Shown: piece by piece, positions 1 to 7,665 of the stretch
Layout of the letters: every line of letters starts with the position of its first letter
Position numbering within the stretch: position 1 is the first letter of the stretch
DNA from: VRUE01 sp963729995
GTDB lineage: Bacteria; Actinomycetota; Thermoleophilia; Solirubrobacterales; 70-9
Direction of reading: 5' to 3'
Length of the DNA stretch: 64,000 nucleotides
Assembly (NCBI GenBank): GCA_963729995.1
Contig: CAVSPF010000003.1
Coordinates: 806,001-870,000, forward strand
The notes under the pieces: model-generated
What the model was told of the DNA's origin: nothing
Database searches by the model: none
What the model saw: the letters and a program-made list of their open reading frames with translations, nothing else
Made by a program: the position numbers and the translations under genes

Positions 1-953
1 GCGCCCTCGCGGCGCAGCTCGTCTGGCGCCATCCCCGCCTGGAGCTGGTCACCGCAACCTCGCGCAGCGACGCGGGGACCAGGCTCGATCGCCTTTACCC
101 GCGCTACCGGGTACCGCTGGAGCTGACCGAGCTCGACCTCGATTCGCTCGAGGGCGTCGACGCGGCGATCGTCGCTTACCCCCACGGTGCGTCGGCTCCC
201 ACCGTGGCTGCCCTGCGCGGGTTGGGCGTGCTGGTGGTCGACCTTTCGGCCGACTTCCGGCTGCGCGACCTCCCCACCTACGAGCGCTGGTACGGCCCGC
301 ACGGCGCGCCGGAGCTGCTGGAGGGAGCGGTGTATGGCCTCACCGAGCTCTACCGCGACGAGCTGCGCGAGGCGGAGCTGGTGGCGACGCCGGGCTGCTA
401 CCCGACCGCGAGCGTGCTCGCCCTCGCGCCGCTGGCGGAGCGCGGGCTGCTCGCCGACGTGGTGATCGACGCCAAGCAGGGCGTCTCAGGCGCCGGTCGC
501 GGCGGCGGGGACGCGATGCACTACGTGACGATGGACGAGAACGCCTTCGCCTACAAGACCGAGGGGCACCGTCACCGCCCCGAGATCGAGCAGGAGCTGG
601 CGGCGCTGGGCAGCGAGGCTCCGGTGACCTTCGTCCCGCACCTGCTCCCCCTCGACCAGGGCGAGCTGACCAGCTGCTATGTCCAGACGACGGAGGCGGT
701 TTCCAAGGACGAGGTGCAGGCCCTCTATGCGGAGCGCTATGCAGGAGAGCCGTTCGTCCAGGCCGTCGAGCGGGCCCCCGGCCTGCGCGACGTCCGCGAC
801 ACGAACGAATGCCACGTCTACGTCACGGTGGAGGAGCGGGGCCGCGTGCTCGCCTTCTCGGCGATCGACAACCTCTGGAAGGGGGCCTCCGGGCAGGCGG
901 TGCAGAACCTCAACCTGATGCTGGGGCTGGACGAGACGGAGGGGTTGGAATGA
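1..953 (+). CDS. argC: N-acetyl-gamma-glutamyl-phosphate reductase, 5' end outside window
   Basis: Reduces N-acetylglutamyl phosphate to the semialdehyde with NADPH, the third step of arginine synthesis. The frame is open from base 3 to the TGA at 951-953, so the start and the first part of the nucleotide-binding fold lie upstream of the window. The active-site cysteine is in the motif ATPGCYPTASVLAL, encoded around 383-424, and a His-rich stretch EGHRHRPEIEQ follows. The C-terminal NLWKGASGQAVQNLN motif is typical of the family. The stop overlaps the argJ start (ATGA), so the two are probably translationally coupled in an argCJBD operon. Confidence 0.96.
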   Translation, partial: ALAAQLVWRHPRLELVTATSRSDAGTRLDRLYPRYRVPLELTELDLDSLEGVDAAIVAYPHGASAPTVAALRGLGVLVVDLSADFRLRDLPTYERWYGPHGAPELLEGAVYGLTELYRDELREAELVATPGCYPTASVLALAPLAERGLLADVVIDAKQGVSGAGRGGGDAMHYVTMDENAFAYKTEGHRHRPEIEQELAALGSEAPVTFVPHLLPLDQGELTSCYVQTTEAVSKDEVQALYAERYAGEPFVQAVERAPGLRDVRDTNECHVYVTVEERGRVLAFSAIDNLWKGASGQAVQNLNLMLGLDETEGLE

Positions 954-2152
954 CGCCCGGCGACCCGCCCGTGAGCGCTGCCGGCGAGGGACTGGCCAGC
1001 GAGCCGTTCTTCCGCTCGCGCTGGGTCGAGCCACCGGCCGGGGTCGAAGAGCTGAGCGCCGCCCAGCTTGCGCCGGGGTTTGCCGCCGGGGCGGTCGCTT
1101 GCGGGCTGAAGGTGAGCGGCAAGACCGACGCGGCGGTTGTCGTCGCGCGGTCCGCGCGCTGTGACTCCTCGCTGCTGCTCACCCGCAGCGCCGCCGCGGC
1201 GGCCCCGGTGAGGCTCTGCCGCAAGGTATGCGACTTTGGCCATATCCGCGCTGCCGCGGTCAAGGCGGGTAACGCCAACGCCGCCACGGGCGAGCAGGGG
1301 ATGCGCGACGCGGTCGCAATCCAGAGCGCGGCGGCCGAGGAGCTGGGTCTCGATCCGTCGCTCGTTGCGATTGCCGCCACCGGCAAAATCGGCGAGGCGC
1401 TGCCGATGGACAAGGTCCTCGACGGAATCCGGCGCGCCGCCTCCGTGGTGCGAGCCGACGGCGGCGAGGAGTTTGCCCGGGCGATCATGACCACCGACGC
1501 CTTCCCGAAGCGCTGCACCGTGCGCTGCGACGGCGTGACCGTATCGGCGCAGGCGAAGGGCGCCGGGATGATCCAGCCCGGCTTCGCAACCATGCTCTGC
1601 TTCATCCAGACCGATGCTGTGGTCGATGACCCCGATCGCGCCCTGCGCCCCGCGGTCGCCTCCTCCTTCGAGAGGATCACCGTCGATGGGCAGATGAGCA
1701 CGAACGACACCGTCCTCCTGCAGGCCAGCGGCGAGTCGGGCCGGCCCTTGCCCACGGGCCTTCTCGATGCGGTGCTGCTGCAGCTCGCGCTCGAGATAGT
1801 CGCGGACGGGGAGGGCGCCACCCGCGTCGGCCGTGTGCAGGTGCTCGAGGCCGCCAGCCAGGACGAGGCGGAGGCGGCGGCACGGGCGATAGCCAACTCA
1901 CCGCTCGTCAAGACGGCCCTCTTCGGCCATGACCCCAACTGGGGCCGGATCGCCCAGGCAGCCGGCATGGCGCTGGCCGGCGAGGAGCTCGAAGAGCTGG
2001 GGCTCGAGCACATCGACGCGGACGAGCTCGGCACCGACCTGCGGGAGGCGGAGGCATCGGTGCGCCTGCGGCGGGGCGAGCATTCCGCTCACGTCTACTT
2101 CTCCGACCTCTCCTATCGCTATGTCGAGGTCAACGCGGAGTACACAACATGA
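950..2152 (+). CDS. argJ: Glutamate N-acetyltransferase / amino-acid acetyltransferase (ArgJ)
   Basis: Transfers acetyl from N-acetylornithine to glutamate, closing the cyclic arginine pathway. The 400-residue precursor begins at the ATG overlapping the argC stop by 4 bases. ArgJ proteins cleave themselves between Ala and Thr; the site is GFATML with nucleophile Thr214 (ACC at 1589-1591), preceded by KGAGMIQP. Also present are NANAATGEQG and ATGKIGEALPMDKV. The last quarter holds GHDPNWGRIAQAAG, a family signature. Whether it also uses acetyl-CoA (bifunctional) cannot be read from the sequence; argA was not seen here. Confidence 0.95.
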   Translation: MTPGDPPVSAAGEGLASEPFFRSRWVEPPAGVEELSAAQLAPGFAAGAVACGLKVSGKTDAAVVVARSARCDSSLLLTRSAAAAAPVRLCRKVCDFGHIRAAAVKAGNANAATGEQGMRDAVAIQSAAAEELGLDPSLVAIAATGKIGEALPMDKVLDGIRRAASVVRADGGEEFARAIMTTDAFPKRCTVRCDGVTVSAQAKGAGMIQPGFATMLCFIQTDAVVDDPDRALRPAVASSFERITVDGQMSTNDTVLLQASGESGRPLPTGLLDAVLLQLALEIVADGEGATRVGRVQVLEAASQDEAEAAARAIANSPLVKTALFGHDPNWGRIAQAAGMALAGEELEELGLEHIDADELGTDLREAEASVRLRRGEHSAHVYFSDLSYRYVEVNAEYTT

Positions 2153-2174
2153 GCTGCGAGGGAAGGGGAGGCGG

Positions 2175-3044
2175 ATGACCGAGCGGGCGTCAAGGCCGGG
2201 GGTGAGCGGGGCCAGCATCGAGACCCTGCTTGAGGCCCTTCCCTACATCAGGGAGTTCCATGGCCGCACCGTGGTGATCAAGTACGGCGGCTCGGCGATG
2301 CGCGAGGAGGAGCTGCGGGAGGCGTTCGCGACTGACGTCGTGCTCCTCAAGTACGTGGGTCTCAACCCGGTGGTCGTGCACGGCGGCGGGCCCGAGATCA
2401 CCGAGTACATGGAACGGCTCGGCCTCGAGGTTCGCTTCCACGAGGGCCTGCGCGTTTCCGACCCCGAGACCGTCGAGGTTGCGCGAATGGTGCTGCTGGG
2501 CAAGCTCAACTCGGACATCGTGCAGCGGCTCAACCGGCATGGCCAGCCGGCGGTCGGCCTCTCCGGCCAGGACGGCTCGCTGTTCGAGGTGGCGCCGGTC
2601 CCCAACGCCGAGCAGGTCGGCTTCGTCGGTTCGATAGAGCGGGTCGACGTCGACGTGCTCAACCACATAGCGGAGGACTACATTCCGGTCGTCGCCTCCT
2701 CGGCCTCCGACCGCGACGGACACGCCTACAACATCAACGCCGACGAGGCGGCGGGCAAGGTCGCCGCGGCGTTAGGCGCCTACAAGGCGGTTTTCCTCAC
2801 CGACGTCGTCGGCTGGCTCGACGACTACGCCAACGAGGAATCGCTGATCTCCCGCGCCACCGTTGGCGAGGTCAAGGAGAGGCTGGCGTCGGTTGAGGGT
2901 GGCATGCGGCCGAAGCTGGCGGCCTGCGTAGACGCGATCCAGGGAGGCGCCCAGTCGGCGCACATCATCGACGGGCGCCGCCCCCACAGCCTGCTGCTCG
3001 AGCTCTTCACCGACGCTGGCATCGGCACGATGGTGACGCCTTGA
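2175..3044 (+). CDS. argB: Acetylglutamate kinase
   Basis: Phosphorylates N-acetylglutamate, the committed kinase step. The protein has 289 residues; the start was chosen at the ATG preceded by GGAAGGGGAGGCGG, a strong ribosome-binding site, although the open frame extends upstream into argJ. The glycine-rich substrate loop is VIKYGGSAM (Lys36), followed by VVHGGGPEI, VGLSGQDG and NINADEAAGKVA. An N-terminal helix (ETLLEALPYIREF) and the C-terminal HSLLLELFTDAGIGTM resemble the arginine-inhibited hexameric branch of the family, so feedback inhibition by arginine is likely (inference). The stop overlaps the argD start. Confidence 0.95.
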   Translation: MTERASRPGVSGASIETLLEALPYIREFHGRTVVIKYGGSAMREEELREAFATDVVLLKYVGLNPVVVHGGGPEITEYMERLGLEVRFHEGLRVSDPETVEVARMVLLGKLNSDIVQRLNRHGQPAVGLSGQDGSLFEVAPVPNAEQVGFVGSIERVDVDVLNHIAEDYIPVVASSASDRDGHAYNINADEAAGKVAAALGAYKAVFLTDVVGWLDDYANEESLISRATVGEVKERLASVEGGMRPKLAACVDAIQGGAQSAHIIDGRRPHSLLLELFTDAGIGTMVTP

Positions 3045-4231
3045 AGCTCGCCGACCTGCAGGCGCTCGAGCAGCGTTACGTGATGCAGACGTACTGGCGG
3101 GCGCCGATCGAGTTCGTGCGCGGGCAGGGGGCGGTGCTCTGGGACTCCGAGGGCGGGGAGTACCTGGACTTCCTCGCCGGGATCTCCGTCTGCTCGGTTG
3201 GCCACTGCCATCCAGCCGTGGTCGAGGCGGTGTGCAAGCAGGCGGGCCGGCTGATGCATGTCTCCAACCTCTTCTACACGGAGCCGATGGTGCGCCTGGC
3301 CGAGCGGCTTTCGGAGTCGAGCCTCGGCGGTCGCGTCTTCCTCTCCAACTCGGGCGCGGAGGCGAACGAGTGCGCGATCAAGGTTGCCCGCAAGCATGCT
3401 TACCGGCGGGGCATCGAGGCTGCCGAGATCGTCAGCTTCGAGCGTGACTTCCACGGTCGCACCTACGGGGCCCTGGCGGCGACGCCGAAGCTGGCCGAGG
3501 ACGTGGCGCTCGGCCCGATGCTGCCGGGCTTCCGCTCGGTTCCGTTCAACGACGCCGAAGCGCTGCGCCACGCCATCGGTCCGAATACGGCCGCGGTGCT
3601 GATCGAGGTGATCCAGGGCGAGGCCGGGGTGTACCCGGCCTCCGACGAGGTCCTTCTCACCGCGCGCGAGGCCTGCGACGAGGTCGGCGCGCTGCTGATC
3701 CTCGACGAGATCCAGACCGGGCTAGGCAGGACCGGCTCCCTGTGGGCGTATGAGCAGACGCCTGTGCGGCCCGACCTGCTGACCACCGCCAAGGCGTTGG
3801 GAGGCGGCCTGCCGATCGGGGCCTGCGTGGCGACGCCGGAGGCCGGGGCGGTGCTCGAGGTCGGGGATCACGGCTCGACCTTCGCCGGTGGAGCCGTTAC
3901 CGCCGCCGCGGCCCTCGCGGTGCTGGACCTGATTGACGATCCGTCGCTGTTGCGAGGAGTCCGCGAGCTCGGTGGCGCACTGCGCGATGGGCTCGCTGCC
4001 CTCGAAGGGGTCGCCGAGGTTCGGGGCCGGGGCCTGATGGTCGGGGTCGGCCTCGACCCCGCGATCGATGCCGCGGCCGTCCAGGCAGACCTGCTGGAGC
4101 GCGGCCTGATCGTCAATGTCCCGGAGCCCGCAACGCTGCGGCTGCTGCCGCCCCTGATGGTCGATTCGACCCAGATCGGGAGAGCCGTTGCGATGATCGG
4201 GGATTCGCTCCTAAGCTACGCGGCAAGATGA
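3041..4231 (+). CDS. argD: Acetylornithine aminotransferase
   Basis: PLP enzyme that converts N-acetylglutamate semialdehyde to N-acetylornithine. It is 396 residues long, the normal size for the family. The start is a TTG that overlaps the argB stop (TTGA); no better start lies nearby. Visible motifs are SNSGAEANECAIKVARK, DEIQTGLGRTG and the PLP-binding lysine in TTAKALGGGLPIGA (Lys251). It ends with an ATGA overlap into the next small gene, continuing the tight arg operon. Confidence 0.95.
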   Translation: MKLADLQALEQRYVMQTYWRAPIEFVRGQGAVLWDSEGGEYLDFLAGISVCSVGHCHPAVVEAVCKQAGRLMHVSNLFYTEPMVRLAERLSESSLGGRVFLSNSGAEANECAIKVARKHAYRRGIEAAEIVSFERDFHGRTYGALAATPKLAEDVALGPMLPGFRSVPFNDAEALRHAIGPNTAAVLIEVIQGEAGVYPASDEVLLTAREACDEVGALLILDEIQTGLGRTGSLWAYEQTPVRPDLLTTAKALGGGLPIGACVATPEAGAVLEVGDHGSTFAGGAVTAAAALAVLDLIDDPSLLRGVRELGGALRDGLAALEGVAEVRGRGLMVGVGLDPAIDAAAVQADLLERGLIVNVPEPATLRLLPPLMVDSTQIGRAVAMIGDSLLSYAAR

Positions 4232-4680
4232 GTTCGAAGAAGCTCCCGCCCGAACGCCGACCGCCCACATCGACCGCCGACGCCGCGGAGCGGCTGGCGG
4301 TGATCGTCGACGCAGCCGAGCGGGCGGCGTCGAGCGTGATCGACGACGCCGAGGAGCAGGCACGCCGTCACCTCGGCGAAGCGCGGGTTCGCGCCGACCG
4401 AATCGTTGCGGAGCGCCTGCGTGAGCTTGCCGACGAGCTCGACCCTCCCGGCTCCGGCGACGGTCGCACATCCCACCTGAAGCCTGTCGAGCTCGTCCCA
4501 GAGAGCAGTGAGGAGCCCCTGGCACTGCCGCGCACCGGTTCCGCGGGCGCGCGACTGCTGGCTACGCAGATGGCCGTCTCGGGCGCCAGCCGGCAGGAGA
4601 TCGAGGCGCGACTGCGAAGCGGCTTCGACATCCATGACACCAGCGAGATCCTCGATGCGATACTCGGACGGGAGGAGTAG
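4228..4680 (+). CDS. Hypothetical coiled-coil protein between argD and argG
   Basis: I do not recognise a named family. The 150-residue acidic protein starts in an ATGA overlap with argD, so it is cotranscribed. Residues about 15-70 form a helical Ala/Glu/Arg-rich stretch with heptad character (ERLAVIVDAAERAASSVIDD, then EEQARRHLGEARVRADRI), like the helical part of DivIVA-type proteins. Residues 105-150 form a second helical segment (LLATQMAVSGASRQEIEARL). There is no signal peptide or membrane segment. Its place inside the arg operon may only reflect gene packing; no role in arginine synthesis is implied. Confidence 0.8.
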   Translation: MSSKKLPPERRPPTSTADAAERLAVIVDAAERAASSVIDDAEEQARRHLGEARVRADRIVAERLRELADELDPPGSGDGRTSHLKPVELVPESSEEPLALPRTGSAGARLLATQMAVSGASRQEIEARLRSGFDIHDTSEILDAILGREE

Positions 4681-4685
4681 GGGCG

Positions 4686-5018
4686 ATGCACGATGACCGG
4701 ACGCGCACGATGCGGCAACCGGGCGATGGCGGCTCGAGCGGGAACCTGCGCCTGCTCGTCGCCGGTCTGATCGCGGTCATCATCGGCCTGATCGTGGCGA
4801 TCGTCGTGATCGCCAGCGACAACAGCACCACCGGCACGGTGTCGACTCCGCCCGAAATTACCACCGCTTCGACGACGACCGCGCCGACCAGCACGAAAAC
4901 CACCACGGGCACGACGACCGCGCCGACGACAACCCAGACCACGACTTCGAGCACGACCACAACGACGACGCCCACGACCACCGAAGAACCGGGCAGCGGC
5001 GGAGTTCCCGCCCCCTAG
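4686..5018 (+). CDS. Small membrane-anchored Thr-rich protein
   Basis: A 110-residue protein with a short N-terminal tail, one hydrophobic segment at about residues 21-43 (LRLLVAGLIAVIIGLIVAIV) and a low-complexity tail of Thr, Ser and Pro, with runs of up to six Thr. This suggests a single-pass protein with a flexible outer tail. A GGAGGAGTAGGGG ribosome-binding site, overlapping the previous stop codon, supports the start. It lies between the coiled-coil gene and argG. Function unknown. Confidence 0.75.
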   Translation: MHDDRTRTMRQPGDGGSSGNLRLLVAGLIAVIIGLIVAIVVIASDNSTTGTVSTPPEITTASTTTAPTSTKTTTGTTTAPTTTQTTTSSTTTTTTPTTTEEPGSGGVPAP

Positions 5019-5029
5019 GCCCCGGCCCG

Positions 5030-6304
5030 ATGGCCGAACAGCCTTCTGAACACACCCGCACTGCGGGCTACGAGGCCGACCCGGCCGAGGTGCGGCGCGT
5101 CCTGCTGCTCTACTCGGGCGGGCTGGACACCAGCGTCATGCTGAGGTGGATCCAGGATCGCTACGAGGCCGAGGTCGTCTGCCTCACCGTCAACCTGGGA
5201 CAGCCCGGTGAGGACTACGCCGTGATCGAAGACAAGGCGAAACGGTTGGGAGCCGTCGAGTGTCACGTGGTCGACGCGCGAGATCGGTTCGCGCGCGAGT
5301 TCGTCGCCCCGGCAATCAAGGCAAACGCCGTCTACGGGGACGGCTACCCACTCTTCACCGCTCTCGGCCGGCCGCTGATCGCGCAGCTGGCCGTGGATCA
5401 CGCGCGGCGGGCGGGCTGCGACACGATCGCCCACGGCTGCACGGGCAAGGGCAACGACCAGGTGCGGATCGAGGCGACCGTTGCGACGCTGGCCCCGGAG
5501 TTGAGGACGATCGCCCCGGTGCGCTCCTGGCAGATGGGGCGGGAGGAGGAGGTCGCCTACGCTCGCGAGCACGGCATCCCCGTCAAGGGCGGGACCGAGG
5601 TCGCCCCGTACTCGATCGACGACAACCTCTGGGGCCGCTCCTCGGAGGGCCGCTGGATCGAGGACCTCGAGCGCGCGCCCGAGGACGACGTCTTCCAGCT
5701 GGTCACCCGCCCCGAGCTGGCGCCCGACGAGCCCGAGGTGGTCACGGTCGAGTTCGAGGCGGGCGTACCGGTCGGGCTGAACGGCGAGCGGCTCGAGCTG
5801 GTCGAGCTGCTGGAACGGGTCGCCACGATCGGCGCTCGCCACGGGGTCGGCATCGTCGACCACATCGAGGACCGAATCGTCGGGTTGAAGGTCCGCGACA
5901 TCTACGAGGTGCCGGCGGCGGCGATCCTGCTCCCCGCGCACCGCGAGCTGGAGAGGCTGGTTGGGACGATCCACCAGAATCAGCTCAAGCCCAGCCTCGA
6001 CCAGAAGTGGGGCTACCTGGTCTACGCGGGGCTCTGGTGGGAGCCGCTGCGGTCCGACCTCGACGCCTACATGGATGCGGTCAACGCGCAGGTGACAGGC
6101 ACGATCGGCCTCAAGCTCTACAAGGGAGCCGCGCGGGTCGTCACCCGCTCGTCCCCCAACGCGGTCTACGACGCAGCCCTTGCCTCGTTTGCCGAGTCAG
6201 GGGGCCTCTTCTCCCAGGCCGCTTCGCCCGGCTTCATCGAGCTGTGGTCGCTGCAATCGCGGATGGCGCATCGGATCAGGCAGCGTCAGGCGGGGAAGGA
6301 CTGA
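5030..6304 (+). CDS. argG: Argininosuccinate synthase
   Basis: Joins citrulline and aspartate using ATP to give argininosuccinate. The ATP pyrophosphatase loop is LLYSGGLDTSV (Ser29-Ser35); later family blocks include GCTGKGNDQVRIEA, DDNLWGRSSEGRWIED and TGTIGLKLYKGAARVV. At 424 residues it is slightly longer than usual because of a 20-residue N-terminal extension (MAEQPSEHTRTAGYEADPAE). The partner argH starts at 63002, about 57 kb away, instead of next door. The stop overlaps the start of the next small gene by one base (TGATG). Confidence 0.97.
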   Translation: MAEQPSEHTRTAGYEADPAEVRRVLLLYSGGLDTSVMLRWIQDRYEAEVVCLTVNLGQPGEDYAVIEDKAKRLGAVECHVVDARDRFAREFVAPAIKANAVYGDGYPLFTALGRPLIAQLAVDHARRAGCDTIAHGCTGKGNDQVRIEATVATLAPELRTIAPVRSWQMGREEEVAYAREHGIPVKGGTEVAPYSIDDNLWGRSSEGRWIEDLERAPEDDVFQLVTRPELAPDEPEVVTVEFEAGVPVGLNGERLELVELLERVATIGARHGVGIVDHIEDRIVGLKVRDIYEVPAAAILLPAHRELERLVGTIHQNQLKPSLDQKWGYLVYAGLWWEPLRSDLDAYMDAVNAQVTGTIGLKLYKGAARVVTRSSPNAVYDAALASFAESGGLFSQAASPGFIELWSLQSRMAHRIRQRQAGKD

Positions 6305-6456
6305 TGTACGACACGCTGGGGAAGGCGGCCATACGGTTCGCGGTGACGTACCTCCGGCGGCGCTTCCGTCGCCAGATCCGGATCGGAGCGGGGATCGCGC
6401 TGGTGGCGGCCGCGGTTGCCGCCTTTCTGGCGAGTCGCAACGTTCGCGAGGGTTGA
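6304..6456 (+). CDS. Small single-pass membrane protein (50 aa)
   Basis: ATG overlaps the argG stop (TGATG) and the frame runs 50 codons. The first 28 residues are basic (YLRRRFRRQIRI) and a hydrophobic segment follows (GAGIALVAAAVAAFLAS, about residues 28-45). The charge pattern predicts a cytoplasmic N terminus. Translational coupling to argG and the clear membrane segment favour a real gene, but it is short and unnamed. Confidence 0.55.
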   Translation: MYDTLGKAAIRFAVTYLRRRFRRQIRIGAGIALVAAAVAAFLASRNVREG

Positions 6457-6468
6457 GCTCGGCCGGCG

Positions 6469-6490
6469 ATCCGCAAGTTTCGTTGCGGAT
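6469..6490 (+). promoter_or_regulatory. Perfect 8-bp hairpin upstream of the Rpf-like gene
   Basis: ATCCGCAA (6469-6476) and TTGCGGAT (6483-6490) form a perfect inverted repeat around a 6-base loop. It lies 30 bases before the start of the peptidoglycan-directed gene and just after the argG transcription unit. No T run follows, so it is either a weak terminator for the arg operon or a regulatory site of the following gene. The flanking 6490-6520 stretch is unusually AT-rich for this genome. Confidence 0.45.
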
Positions 6491-6519
6491 TATTGGCAAC
6501 TTATGAGGGTTTATTAACA

Positions 6520-7560
6520 ATGTCCGCTAGTCTCGCGCGCTTCGTGCCGCGATCGATCGCGACAGAGGCAGGCAGGCGGTGGCTGGGCGCCCTCGTGGCG
6601 GCGACCCTGGCCTGCGCACTGTTGCCGGCGGCGCCGTCTGGCGCCGCCGGCGTCGGCGCACTGCAGCTCAAGCTCGACAGGGCACGCAGCCAGGCGGGCG
6701 CGCTGGCGGCGCACCTCCAGGCCACCCAGGCCCAGCTGGGGACCGCCGAACAGCAGGCCGCGGCAGCTTCCGCACGCGAACGGCAGCTCAGCGGACTGCT
6801 GGCGACGGGGCAGCGGCAGGCCACAAGGCTGGCGGTCTCGGTGGCGCATGCGCAGCGCCAGCTGACGCTCGAGCAGGGACGCCTGACCCGCGCCCGGCGA
6901 GCTCTGGCGGGGAGGCTGGTCGCGATCTACGAGAGCGGCTCGCCGAGCACGGCCAGCGTGATCCTTGCCGCCGGCAACCTCGACGAGCTCACGGTCCGCG
7001 CCGAATACCTGCAGCGGATCCACGAATCCGATCGAGAGCTGGCGGAACGGGTCGAGCAGGTGCGGAACGCGGTGCACCGGAAGCTGGGTCGGGTCGTGGA
7101 GCTGAAGACACGGGTCGACAGCCACAACGAACGCCTCGCCGCCGCTCGGTCGCAGATGGTCGCCGTGAGAGGCGCCGCCGAAACCGCCGCCTCGCGGCTG
7201 CAGTCGCTCGCCGCGGCCCGCCGGGCATCCCTCTCGAGCCTCAAATCGCAGATCGGCGGCTGGGTCCGCGAGATCGAAGCGGCCGAACGGGCAAGCCGAT
7301 CCACGGCGGAAGCGACCGTTGGCCGTTGGCTGGGCGGTCCCTACTCGATCCCCACCTACATCGTGATGTGCGAGTCCGGTGGGAACTACGCGGCCGTCAA
7401 CCCGTCCAGCGGAGCCGGTGGCGCCTACCAGATCCTGCCCTCGACGTGGCGGCTCTACGGTGGAAGCGGCAATCCACAGGACGCCCCGAAAGCCGAACAG
7501 GACAGGATCGCCGCCCAGATCTGGGCGGCCTCCGGTCCCAGCGCCTGGGCCTGCGGATAG
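6520..7560 (+). CDS. Secreted coiled-coil protein with C-terminal Rpf/lysozyme-like domain
   Basis: A 346-residue exported protein. Residues 1-43 look like a signal peptide (basic start, then LGALVAATLACALLPAAPSG). Residues about 45-255 are a long Ala/Gln/Arg-rich coiled coil of the kind seen in PcsB/NlpC-P60-type cell-wall hydrolases. Residues 275-346 are an Rpf-like/transglycosylase-like domain: CESGGNYAAVN with catalytic-type Glu285, then GAGGAYQILPSTW and a final Cys. It probably cuts or remodels peptidoglycan outside the cell. I chose ATG 6520, preceded by GAGGG, over an upstream TTG because the signal peptide then starts normally. Confidence 0.85.
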   Translation: MSASLARFVPRSIATEAGRRWLGALVAATLACALLPAAPSGAAGVGALQLKLDRARSQAGALAAHLQATQAQLGTAEQQAAAASARERQLSGLLATGQRQATRLAVSVAHAQRQLTLEQGRLTRARRALAGRLVAIYESGSPSTASVILAAGNLDELTVRAEYLQRIHESDRELAERVEQVRNAVHRKLGRVVELKTRVDSHNERLAAARSQMVAVRGAAETAASRLQSLAAARRASLSSLKSQIGGWVREIEAAERASRSTAEATVGRWLGGPYSIPTYIVMCESGGNYAAVNPSSGAGGAYQILPSTWRLYGGSGNPQDAPKAEQDRIAAQIWAASGPSAWACG

Positions 7561-7665
7561 GGGTTCAGGGCCCGCTTACCGCAGAGATACAGACGGAAGG
7601 TGCGCGGAATACACCCGCAATCGGGCCCGCTCCATCTGGTCCGATTGACATGATCGCGCGCAGTC

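Noticed and set aside
7645..7650. Perfect TTGACA as -35 for dnaE
   Set aside because: Only 15 bases lie between it and the GTG, so a -10 would fall inside the coding region; no -10-like hexamer is there.
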